The notes beneath the pieces are model-generated. The model had not been told where the DNA came from and made no database searches. It saw nothing but the letters and a program-made list of their open reading frames with translations. Made by a program: the position numbers and the translations under genes. From positions 164,908 to 228,907 of the forward strand of contig DF239324.1 in assembly GCA_000507305.1 (NCBI GenBank): DNA of 64,000 bases, given 5' to 3'. Source of the stretch: Breviolum minutum Mf 1.05b.01 (Eukaryota; Sar; Dinophyceae; Suessiales; Symbiodiniaceae). Below, piece by piece: positions 1 to 10,700 of the stretch (the stretch's first letter is position 1; each line of letters begins with the position of its first letter).

Positions 1-374
1 CATGTCGCATGTTGTAGTTGGAAACAAGACCTGGTACCAGACAGTTATAGAAAGTTGCTCAAATAACACCGGGCACACCGTTTCTTCAATGCAAATGAAA
101 TGGATCTCACTCTCACATTGCAAGTTTGTTTGAAGGATGCCAAGTGATTTTGCTATTGAAACTATATACTTTAGATATACACATGATTTCGGTATACCAT
201 CATACCCGCTTGCAACTGGTCATCTTCGAATAAACGGGACCCCCTGCCTTTGCATGACTCATCCCTCTAAGTTCATCATGCTCTTCTCAAGTGAAGATTC
301 GTGGCATCGAGAAGCAGTCCGGTCACCAGCGACGTACAGATGCAGTTGGGGAAAATTGAAAGACCATCAGTTGA

Positions 375-468
375 CTAGGTGGTGATTTCAAAGATTTTTT
401 TTCACCCCCATTTGTGGAAGATTTCCAATATGACTAATATTTTCAGATGGGTTGAAACCACCAACCAG
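375..468 (+). mobile_element. F1 introner-like inverted-repeat element
   Basis: Begins CTAGGTGGTGATTTCAAAG and ends TTGAAACCACCAACCAG, so the two ends are inverted repeats of about 17 bp. The interior carries the F1 core (TTCACCCC, then TTTGTGGAAGATT, then TGACTAATATTTTCA). The left end reads AG|GTGGTG and the right end CCAG, a built-in donor and acceptor. No coding capacity. More than a dozen relatives occur in this window. Confidence 0.8.
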
Positions 469-469
469 T

Positions 470-569
470 TGCACTCTCATGGCTAACTGCAAAATTCCTG
501 TTGTTCAATGGGACATACATCTACATTCATGGTCCATGTTCCATTGTCACGGTAGTTTAATGGAGGGTA
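470..569 (+). mobile_element. F7 element, abutting F1
   Basis: Diverged copy of the F7 family: CATGGCTAACTGCAAAATT at the left, GGGACATACATCTACATTC in the middle, and CCATTGTCACGGTAGTTT followed by GGAGGGTA at the right. Compare 39953-40052. It starts two bases after the F1 copy ends. Confidence 0.55.
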
Positions 570-1003
570 TTTCAAAATTGTTTAGGGACCCTCCCCCCAA
601 AAGAAAACTGAAATTTTGTTTGATTGCTGATGCTACCGAAGGAAACCAACAGATTAAATGCCTAATTTTGAGACACACCCATCACTCGCACATAATGTAT
701 GGGACCAATGGAGATGAACGAATATGTATTTTCACAATAGCGCATATAATTTGGCAAAGAATCCAACCAGCAAAACAGATGTTGTTGGTTTGGACAACGT
801 GGCATTTAAAAAGAATTGTTTGGATGACTAGATTTTCGTTAGATGGCTTCAAATTGCATAGCCCAAAAATGTGAGGTGATTATGGACTTGACCACGGCCG
901 TGACCTTCAGCATCCTATTGTGGGACTTTTGGCGTCTCGGCATAGGAGTTGGTTGTGAGGTTGCTGAGGGTCAACGTTGAGACAGAAACCAAGAGACGGG
1001 GAT

Positions 1004-1102
1004 CTAGGTGGTGGTTTCAAAGATTTTTTATTTTCACCCCTACTTGGGCCAAGATTGCCAATTTGACTAATATTTTTCAGATGGGTTGAAACCACCAACT
1101 AG
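1004..1102 (+). mobile_element. F1 introner-like element
   Basis: 99 bp. Left end CTAGGTGGTGGTTTCAAAG, right end GGGTTGAAACCACCAACTAG: near-perfect inverted repeats with AG|GT at the left and CTAG at the right. One of the best-preserved F1 copies. Confidence 0.85.
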
Positions 1103-3090
1103 GGATGTTTTACACATAAGAATGAATAAAAGGCCATCGCGAAACAGCTTCTGCCATGACATCTTCACCACAAGATCAGTAATCTTTGGTATACAGAATT
1201 GACCGTGCTTCAGGATTTGGACAAGGGAAAAATTTGATTTCGGCCGGATTGATGCTTGGAATTAGATTTACCCAAGATCATCCGTTCGTTCTGGGTACTG
1301 AATCAACATCGCGACATCAATGACAATGAAGCTGTGAAAGATACTTCGACATGTGGTATGTTCTATGGTCGCCGGTCACTCATTCGTAAGTTGGGCTGTA
1401 TACAGTCGCATTGAACAAATGCCTATAATAAACTCACACCTGTGACTTCATATCCAACCTCACAAGCAAATTTCCCACTATTCATCAACAAGCTATTAGC
1501 TGCCTAAAAAGTGTTGTTTGGGAGTTACCTATTCTTTTCTTCAATTTTTCCTGAAACTTCCTAGATATTCTTTAAAGATTGTTGATGCGAAAAAATCCCT
1601 GGGAGGTCTCAGATCAGACCATCCACAAGATCTGAGGTTCCCCAAGGTCGATTCCATTTTCCCATAAGCTCAAACCTGACCTTGGGATGATCAAGGATTC
1701 CCATCGGCCTTTCAAAGAAAATCTATGAGTCCATTGTGGTATGATAGGGACTTGGGATGATGGATATCATTGATATCCCAATTCATCTAATGTATCAGGT
1801 AGGCTAACATAACAATGGAAAACTCAACTTTTTCAAAAGGTGGATGTTGTTTCGCTTTAAGGTAGGTGATTGCTCTAAAGATGACTGCAGCATGTGACAT
1901 GTGTTAAACATTATATGTGAACTGTGAAACTTGGAGAAATGCTTGGTCATCCCGTTGTGTTTCTCCGCTCCGTTGTCGGTCAGATTTGTTGTTTTCTTGC
2001 CCGAAACCAAATCCATGTTGTGTTGAGATTGTTGAGAGGCCGAGTCGCTTTGGAGCCCTGTTCAACTGCATTAAGCCAACCGAACCTGGGCAATGATAGA
2101 GGAAGTATGTCAAAGAGTTCAGGCACTCGAATTTTTGTCTCTAGTGTTTGGAGGGGAAATGGAAGCCAGAACTTCAGACCACGAGGAAACAACCGGATTG
2201 AGATGTATGCTGTATGCCTATGTTGTTTTCGATGCTTTTTTTTCCGAAAAGAAGACGCGGAAAGCCACAGCTGGTTTTGAAGGCTCAAATGGTGCGTGTT
2301 TTTTTTGATGTTTTTGTTGGCGCGGGGGGTTCCAGGCCGAAAATTCACATCCAAGAAAAATCTGGTGATTTTATCAAACCTGCGGATCGACTCAAATGTG
2401 TGCATGGAATTTAAAGTAGGGTGAAACCTATTTATAAGGTCATGACCCCATTATTAACTGGCCTTGTAGGCATGAAATCATATTCTAAACTAGGTTGGAT
2501 TTTTCTTGCTTTCAAAGTGGTTGATGTTTGAAATTACGAGTCGCTTCATACTGTAAATATCATTGCTGAAGATGAGAGTTTCACTGAACAAAACTTGTGA
2601 TGATCTTCCGTCCATGTTTGATTTTTGTTGTTTTGGTTGGTGTTTTCCCAGATTTTTGGGGGAGACACCCCAAACCCCCCCTTTACCGTTTTAAATAGTT
2701 GAATCTTAGCAAAAGAAAAAACTCATCTACAAAACCCACCCACGCTAAGGAGCGCATGCATCCATACTCAGAGTTTGCATCTCAGAATATGCCGAATGGT
2801 GGTGTTTTGAGTCTGATTTTTGAGTCTTGTTTCAAGTTATTTGTAAGATATTTGGAGTACTTTTTCTCAGTTCAAATTCCAAAAATAACATAAGTTGAAG
2901 GAAGTTGAAGTGAAAAGTTTGAAAACTGATTTTTTTGCTTTTGAAAAATTGGTATTGTGATGCTCAGCCTTCTCTACCTGCAATCTTCAACAGGGCAATC
3001 TTCGCGGATTTCGGTGCCCGAACGATGTGCCGCCGTTTTTGCTCTTTAGCCAGGGTCTCTGCGTCCTAGCCCATCGTCCACTCAAACACC

Positions 3091-4413
3091 ATGCTGCGCC
3101 TCTCTGTGCGACGCTTGGGACTGCGGCCGGCACGGCCACTGCGCGCTGTGGCCGGCCACGGGGAACGAGTCAGGACAGCATGACCTGGGATGCAGTTTGA
3201 TAGAAGTTGTAGTAGTAGTAATAGTAGTAGTAGTAGTAGTAGTAGTAGTAGGAGTAGGAGTAGTAGTAGTAGTAGTAGTACTAGTACTAGTACTAGTAGT
3301 ACTAGTACTACTAGTACTAGTACTAGTACTAGTAGGGAAACATGGAAGTACTAGTGGAACGCATATGGATGCATTGCCCCATTTGGTGAAAAGTCTTCAA
3401 GTTTGTATGCTTAGGTTTATGTTTCCTTGACCGATGCCCCAAAAGTAGTGCTGGAATGTTGCACGATCAAGTTTCCTACTAGCACTCGGCAACCTCAATC
3501 ATCCTCAATCAATTGTTGTGACATCATTAGACAGCTTCAAACAGATTCAAATGGCACATGTGGCCCTGTATGAGTATAACCTGCTATTTCCCCTCCTCTT
3601 CTCCTTGCAAAGCACTCCAGGAAGCAGTCCTTTGGCTATGGCGATCATGCCCCGCCCGATGCGCCGGGCTTTGGTGGGGAGCATCAGCAGTACCCACCGG
3701 AGACTGTGTCCAACACAGTGAAGTACATCTCCCAGAACATGACCAACCCTCCGAAGTATAAGGAGATTCCCACATGCCAACAATCCCGCAATTAAAAAAG
3801 TCCTTGAGTTCTCTCAAAGTGGTTCAGACTGGTGTGAAGGCCACTGGATGATCTTCCAACTCCAAATTTTCGGCATCCGCACTTTCTTCATGATAATTGT
3901 CATATCCTTTCATGATGCAACACTTGCCACAGGAGATCATTGAAGGGATTGGCTACCCAGGGCAGAAGAACTCACACGGTGGTCTCGTCACACTGGGCCG
4001 CATCTACTATGGCCCTGGCCGCTACGACTATGGCCGCCCTAAGATGCCCAAGGGATGGCTTGCCAACTTCTTCTATCCTCTCTGGGAGTTCGGAGCCTCG
4101 AAAGCAGTTCTAGAAGATCATAGGCAAACACCCCCACAAGAGAAAGAGTCATACGGTGACAGGGTCACACCAGCAAACTGAACGTAGATGGGGATGCATG
4201 CGTATCATATGCTTCTAATTTACCGTAGGCAGTTTGTTCTTGACCTTGCAAATGCTTCACCAAGGCCACATCTTCTTTGTTGCTGACCGTTGGATCGCAT
4301 GGCGTGTCCTCCGTCACATCGTGGCAATCACCATTTGCTTCATCCCCATGAACATCCACATGCATTGGAATGCCAGGATGATGGAAGACTACAAGAAGAC
4401 ACATGAGTGGTGA
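3091..4413 (+). CDS. small mitochondrial-type membrane protein, tandem copy 1
   Basis: Four exons: 3091-3173, 3621-3762, 3933-4104, 4265-4413. They join in frame to 181 codons plus TGA. The N-terminus is Arg-rich and lacks acidic residues (MLRLSVRRLGLRPARPLRAV), like a mitochondrial presequence. The middle is Gly/Tyr/Pro-rich (KQSFGYGDHAPPDAPGFGG; GRIYYGPGRYDYGRPKMPKG). The last exon has one hydrophobic helix (WRVLRHIVAITICFIPMNI) followed by a charged tail (ARMMEDYKKTHEW). I do not recognise the family; an accessory subunit of a respiratory complex or ATP synthase is a guess from the presequence plus single helix. Exon borders are odd. Exon 2 ends and exon 3 starts inside a shared AGGAGAT, exons 1 and 2 share CAGGA, and exons 3 and 4 share AAG, so donors appear to be GA or CA, not GT. 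The intron 1 copy contains an expanded TAG microsatellite. Confidence 0.7.
3206..3335. repeat. TAG/TACTAG microsatellite in intron 1
   Basis: Uninterrupted TAG triplets grade into ACTAGT units over about 130 bp. The same place in the second gene copy (about 5740-5770) has only a few triplets, so the tract expanded after the duplication or shrank in the other copy. The Val-rich open frame across it is a by-product. Confidence 0.95.
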
Positions 4414-5589
4414 GTGAACGTGCCCAGATAAGTGGCAACCCCCAACCCCAAGAGGCATTCAACTGTCCCTGCATCACAAAAAAATCCCCGAGGCCTGAAG
4501 ATCCAAAAGACGGTTTTTCTTCATCTAATCGTTTCTTTTCAATGGCAGCTACGAAGGGGAATCATATGCAATCAATCTTGGAGTACCATTCATGTGCCAT
4601 TATTAGAAATACTGCCACATTGAAGGATTTCACTTAGTCTTGAACTTATTTCTTTGCAGGGAAATTTCTGGCATGCCTCTGCACAAACCCCATGGCTGTG
4701 CGTTGCAATGTTTCAAAGAGAGGTTGCTATTTCTTGGCTACCGTCTCCCGAAGAGAAAAAAAAATGTTGGCGAGTTCCCCTTGGGCAATTTATGATGGAA
4801 TATTCTTTGGATCGTCTACCCATTTTCCAGGATGCAAAAAACGGCACCACCAAACGATGACATTTACAGGTTGTATATAGTACGGAATCCCAAAAAAAAC
4901 CTTCGTTTGTGAGGATTTGCATCCTGGGTGGGAGGTCGATCCCGGTTTTATCCAAGAATTGCTTGACTCCAGAAGTTGATGTTGCGTCGTAGGAAACATC
5001 AAGTTTTGGCTCTTTCAACGATGGGTTATATTTTGGTTACTGGACACTGGGGGACTACTTAAGTCTTTTTATGTTGTGAACTTGGTTATAGTGGGAATAT
5101 TCAACTTGGAAAAACGAATGCGGTACATTGTCACATGTTGGACAGGTTTTTGTTTCATCACTTTCCTTTTGCTACAGGGTGTAGACTTAGATATGTACAG
5201 GTATACATATATATTTACATACTATATACGTGCTTTCAATTATAATATATGTAGACATAGATGTATCGACTGTATAGATATTATAGATTGTTGATGAATT
5301 ATTGTTATTTGGAATCAATTGTATAAAAGTGTCAGTCGATTGATATTTGAATAGATATCATCATATCAATATACAAATATACATGTGTTTTCTGTCAGTG
5401 GTTGGTAGTTAAGGTTAATGTTTCCACCTCCTTCGGCAGATTCCGTATGATAAGCCTTTTCGTCTAAGTACATAGGGATTCCTGGGATAAGAAACCACCA
5501 ACCTTTTAACCAACAGGATGACCATCCATGTCTAGTCATTGGTTCATGTTTGCCACTTGCTCCATTCTTGCTCCAGCCGCGGTCTCGGG

Positions 5590-6871
5590 GTCTCTGCGTC
5601 CTAGCCCATCGCCGACTCAAACACCATGCTGCGCCTCTCTGTGCGACGCTTGGGACTGCGGCCGGCACGGCCACTGCGCGCTGTGGCCGGCCACGGGGAA
5701 CGAGTCAGGACAGCATGCCCTGGGATGCAGTTTGATACTGTAGAAGTAGTAGGGAAACATGGAAGTACTAGTGCAGTGCATATGAATGCATTGCTCCATT
5801 GCCCCATTTGGTGAAAAGTCTTCGAGTTTGTATGTTTAGGTTTATGTTTCCTTGACCGATGCCCCAAAAGTAGTGCTGGAATGTTGCACGATCAAGTTTC
5901 CTACCAGCACTTAGCAACCTCAATCATCCTCAATCAATTGTTGTGACATCATTAGACAGATTCAAACAGATTCAAATGGCACATGTGGCCCGGTATGATT
6001 ATGGCCTGCTATTTCCCTTCCTCTTCTCCTTGCAAAGCACTCCAGGAAGCAGTCCTTTGGCTATGGCGATCATGCCCCGCCCGATGCGCCGGGCTTTGGT
6101 GGGGAGCATCAACAGTACCCACCAGAGACTGTGTCCAACACAGTGAAGTACATCTCCCAGAACATGACCAACCCTCCGAAGTACAAGGAGATTCCCACAT
6201 GCCAACAATCCCGTAATGAAAAAAGTCCTTGAGTTCTCTAAAAGTGGTTCAGACTGGTGTGAAGGCCACTGGATGATTTTCCAACTCCAAATTTTCGGCA
6301 TCCAGCAATCCAGCACTTTCTTCATGATAATTGTCATATCCTTTCATGATGCAACACTTGCCACAGGAGATCATTGAAGGGATTGGCTACCCAGGGCAGA
6401 AGAACTCACACGGTGGTCTCGTCACACTGGGCCGCATCTACTATGGCCCTGGCCGCTACGACTATGGCCGCCCTAAGATGCCCAAGGGGTGGCTTGCCAA
6501 CTTCTTTTATCCTCTCTGGGAGTTCGGAGCCTCGAAAGCAGTTCTAGAAGATCATAGGCAAACACCCCCACAAGAGAAAGAGTCATACGGTGACAGGGTC
6601 ACACCAGCAAACTGAACGTCGATGGGAATGCATTCCTATCTTATGCTTCTAATTTACTGTAGACAGTTTGTTCTTGACCTTGCAAATTCTTCACCAAGGC
6701 CACATCTTTTTTGTTGCTGACCGTTGGATCGCATGGCGTGTCCTTCGTCACATCGTGGCAATCACCATTTGCTTCATCCCCATGAACATCCACATGCATT
6801 GGAATGCCAGGATGATGGAAGACTACAAGAAGACACATGAGTGGTGAGTGAACGTGCCCAGACAAGTGCCA
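5590..6871 (+). repeat. tandem duplicate of 3054-4437
   Basis: From GGTCTCTGCGTCCTAGCCCA onward, this segment repeats 3054-4437 almost base for base, introns included, in the same orientation. Homology stops at AACGTGCCCAGA(T/C)AAGTG shortly after the stop codon. The main length difference is the microsatellite. The spacer between the units (4438-5589) is unrelated AT-rich DNA. Confidence 0.9.
5626..6847 (+). CDS. small mitochondrial-type membrane protein, tandem copy 2
   Basis: Exons 5626-5708, 6046-6187, 6367-6538 and 6699-6847, with the same lengths and borders as the copy at 3091-4413. All four are open and join to the same 181-residue protein, with at most a few substitutions (for example QQYPPE versus the equivalent HQQYPPE context around 6105-6125). 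An intact reading frame, and near-identity that extends into the introns, indicate a recent duplication with both copies potentially expressed. The same direct repeats (CAGGA, AGGAGAT, AAG) flank its introns. The product and the uncertainty over family are as for copy 1. Confidence 0.7.
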
Positions 6872-7365
6872 CCTAAACATCAGCAATCCCTGTCCGTCCC
6901 AGCATCATAGCATTGTTTCATAACCTTTTGCCAGAATGACTGCTTCAGTCAACCTCATCTCCGGGATTATGATTTTAAAAAAGCCATGAAGGTTGTATCC
7001 TTTCCAAAAGCCTTGCTCAAAACAAAAATTCGCCAACTTTCCTTGTCTTGTGCTTGGGATGGACACTGTTTGCCTTCCGTTTCGCCACGGCTAGCGAAAC
7101 TTACTGCTTCCGCAAGAATCGAGGTTTCAATGCGAAGGGTGAGCCTTCGGAGAAAAAAAAAAACACTTGGCTGGTGCTGTGAGGTGGAAAGATTGGAGGG
7201 TTTTATAAACATGTCTACTGGTATGATATGTATCTATTTCTATGTATTTGCAGCCAAAATAGGTTGGTCCTTAGGGGTATTGGCCCCCCAAGAGATTTTG
7301 ACTGCACCCTTGGTGGTGAAGCAGAAGGAAACGACAAGCAAGATCACAATGCACATGTTTTCAAA

Positions 7366-7461
7366 TAAATTGGTTCATGTTTGTTTCTACCCAGATCCTT
7401 GGGGAGATGATCCAATTTGACTAAAGCAACAGCGGTGTTCAACTGCATTGAAACCACCTAC
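7366..7461 (+). repeat. degenerate F1-like element
   Basis: Shares the F1 interior (CTTGGGGAGATGATCCAATT, TTGACTA) and right end (CATTGAAACCACCTAC). The left end is replaced by GTTTGTTTCTACCCAG, a variant also seen near 40548. Confidence 0.5.
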
Positions 7462-7734
7462 ATTAATGTATGAATCCATGGAATACCGCTACAGCACCTT
7501 CCCTTTCAGTTTCGGCAGCCTGTTGCCTCAGAACAATCTTTCAAAAGAATCTATGCCTTTTCGTTTGTCACTTTTGTTGATTTCAACGGAGTTCCTTTGG
7601 TATGGCTAGTATTTGCTGACCTTTTTGCTCAAAGGGCATGTGAAAAAAACACCGTGTCTCCTGAGATTGCGGAGAGACCACCCAAGAATCTCCGTTGCTC
7701 TGCGTGTGGAGAGTTGCGGGGTCTTCTTCGCACG

Positions 7735-10700
7735 ATGACCGGCACGCTGAGCACCTTAGATATATCCAACTTGGGTAGTTCAGATGAAAGGATTGCAGCA
7801 AGAAGAACACGTGCAGAAGCGAAGCTAAAGCAAGACAAGGAAAGGGGGGTTGTGGATTTGCTTCTTGCTACTGTTGCATGGAAATTGGTTTTTGAAGAAT
7901 GTGACAATATAGAATATAGATAGATGTGTGCATGCCAATTCTCAAGTGGCTTGCCTGTTTTTGATTACCCTGGACCATTGGAATGTTCGGATTGATAGAA
8001 TGGGCCCTGAAGGAAGAGGCTGAAGGGAAGAAGACCAAGAAAGATGATGCTGCAGAACAGGTGTGACAAGGGAGGACTGGTTCCTGTTCCAATGTTTCCT
8101 TTCTTGTTTATCTCCCTTTCACCAGGCACTTTCTGGTGCCTTTTGGCCTTGGAGTCATAGAGGTTTTGCAATTGCAAGCGACCAAGACACAGCCTAATCT
8201 CTCACACTTATTGACCACTTTGGAAAAACTATATGACTTATGGATACTTTGGCACTTGTGCATTGTAGGTGTCATGATGTTATTGAGTTTCATGAGTTGC
8301 CGATTTGATGTTGTTCCTGAATGCAATTGTTTGATCATCGTGTACTTAAAGGCCTTTCCTTCCTGCAGAATTCAAAAGCTAATAGTGTAGTATGACCTGG
8401 GTGTTTGGATGTGTTCCTCCACCAGCCATGGTAAGATAGTAGCTGAGATGTATGTATCCCAATGCAGTTCTTAGTTCTATTTTGTGGATGCTGAAATGGC
8501 TACAAAGCAATGTCTCTACAAACTTCCAGGCTACACCAAACTATTATCAGCAATACTTCTTGCAGTTTGATCTCAAGCTTGTTCATGGTTTTTCCATTTG
8601 CATCCATGTCAAAAGTACACGCCTCCAGAAGACTAGCATGGATCCTGAATAATTATTCATGTGTAAAGTGAATTTTGCAAATTAGTATATACTTCCAAAT
8701 ATGCACAGCATGTGTCTTTCCCTCACCAAACGGATCAAGACCAAGCGCCTCGCATTGCCACCCGATTCCCTTACCCATTGCCTCGCTTCTCACTACATCC
8801 TACCCCCTTGCATTTTTTCGAAGGTGTCTTTGGGCAAGCAACAGTATGGCAAATCCATGGCCGAATTAGAACGCTTTCGTACTGAAACCTGGGATGAGCT
8901 TACCAGTCACTTGGATTTTTGTTTTGTAAATGCTGGCCCATATACCTTAGAGTCAAAATAGATGGCACAGCAGTTAAAGGGGGTAAATTAGTAAAGGGCC
9001 CATATAAACCAATACATAGAAACTGTACCATCTACCTTTTATCTACTGTAGTGCATATATTTACCTACATTAATGGTTGATTTGTATGTTAAATGTAGGT
9101 AAAATCTACCAAACTCGTCCCATTGGATCCGTCATGGGGGAGGGATTTTGGTCCAACCCCCTCAGCCGGTTTGGGTCACCTTTAAGGAATCCTCCAAGTT
9201 GGCCAGATGTTTTGTTTCGGAAAACCGAGTTTCCATAAAAAGTTCATTTTTCGAGAAATAGAAAAGGTTGGAAAAAGTTTTATGGTCATACATCTTGGAA
9301 AGGAAAATTTGGGGTGGATATAAAGTAAAATAGATATATTATATAGTATGAAGAGTTTTGTTTTTGGGAGAGGGAAAATTGTAAAATCCAATCTATCATA
9401 TTCTATCTAGAACGGCAATAGGTTTTGTTACACTGTGGTGAAAGTAGATGGCTAGCCACTCACAAAAGGTGGCTGAAATTAAGGGGCCATGATAAACCAA
9501 TACATGGAAGTTGCGACTCTCCAGGTGGTAAAGTCCCTTTTTGAATTTTCAAAAATGATTTCAGGTTTACGAATTGTGACCAGATAGTGCTATGGATGAT
9601 TGTGGCATCCTTCCAGCAAAACTCAACCCCCAAGCAGAAATGATGGCTTAATAAGGTCTTAGTAAAGGACATTGGTGGTTACAAACCTGCTGCCTTTTGT
9701 TTCCGGTGAGGGTATCTTTGTGGGAAGGTAGCATGTCCCTGGTGAGTTCGCACCATCTGACATGTATCAACTGGTTAGCCGGATTTCTTCCATCAACAGT
9801 AGTAGTCAAATCTATTCAGATCTTGCATCACCCAAAGGATGTGAAAAATCATGGAAAAACGGACAAACGAGCAACTGCTTTGCGTTTGCACTATCAACCG
9901 AAGGATGGCCGTACAAACGTTGTGTACCTCCAGCGATTGATGGTTAACTAGCCACAAATGAATAAACCAACGATAACCAATATCTACGCATTTACAGTAT
10001 AAGCAAATGCACACCAAAAGATAAACAATATTGTAGAATGAGTATTCAAAACAACTAAACACTGTAAGACATGCGAAAGTACACATGCAAACAAACATTG
10101 TACATGCAAAAACCTAACGCAAATACTTATACTGACTTATATTTATGGAACTTATGTATAGTATCGTTACAAAGGCATCAACAAACAAGACACAAATACT
10201 ATGTATACATACGTAGCTATGATTACATTAATCACTATCTTTATATATAATATATGTCTAGTCTCCTTCAAACAGTTTTCCAAGAAATTCATCAGGAACT
10301 ACTATGGATATGGCGTTTGTTTGATGCAACAATGTCCAAGTTCTCAAAACAGCCGAACTTATGATGAGTTGAGTAGGGCTGACATGTATATTTATCTAGA
10401 TATACACCATGACCCACAAGTTGATTATATAGATGGATCTTTCAAGAATCATCGATATTAAATAGTCTAGCAACATCTGCAGGTATTGAATCACCCACTT
10501 GAGTCATTTGATTGAGAAACCAACAAACAGCCCAACCCCCCTCCCTTCGGCCTTCGCCTCGCGGGTCGCTTGAGTCCGGACCGAGGCATCTTGGTACGTT
10601 TCGATGATCAGGAGAACCAACGGCGCATCGTGGAAGAGAACAATCGCCTGGATCGTTACGAAGCCTTACAGATTGAGGCAGTGACCAGTGGGCGCAAGAA

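Larger units (their letters stand above)
1..3053. other. non-coding stretch with dispersed repeats
   Basis: I see no convincing exon here. The longest open frames (around 452-874 and 1980-2405) have no recognisable protein character, and the first runs through two dispersed inverted-repeat elements (375-468 and 470-569). The stretch also holds F1 at 1004-1102. Pyrimidine-rich tracts ending in AG at about 3052-3054 lie just before the homologous unit of the duplicated gene. It is most simply upstream intergenic or intronic DNA of a gene outside the window. Confidence 0.5.

Noticed and set aside
452..874. 140-residue open frame on the + strand
   Set aside because: It begins inside the F1 element and runs through the F7 element at 470-569. 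Composition and lack of homology fit chance openness.
3197..3430. Poly-valine open frame
   Set aside because: Translation of the TAG microsatellite in intron 1 of the duplicated gene; absent from the second copy.
9182..9391. Minus-strand frame MDFTIFPLPK...
   Set aside because: AT-rich, inside a DRC1 intron, no homology; all anchored genes are on the + strand.
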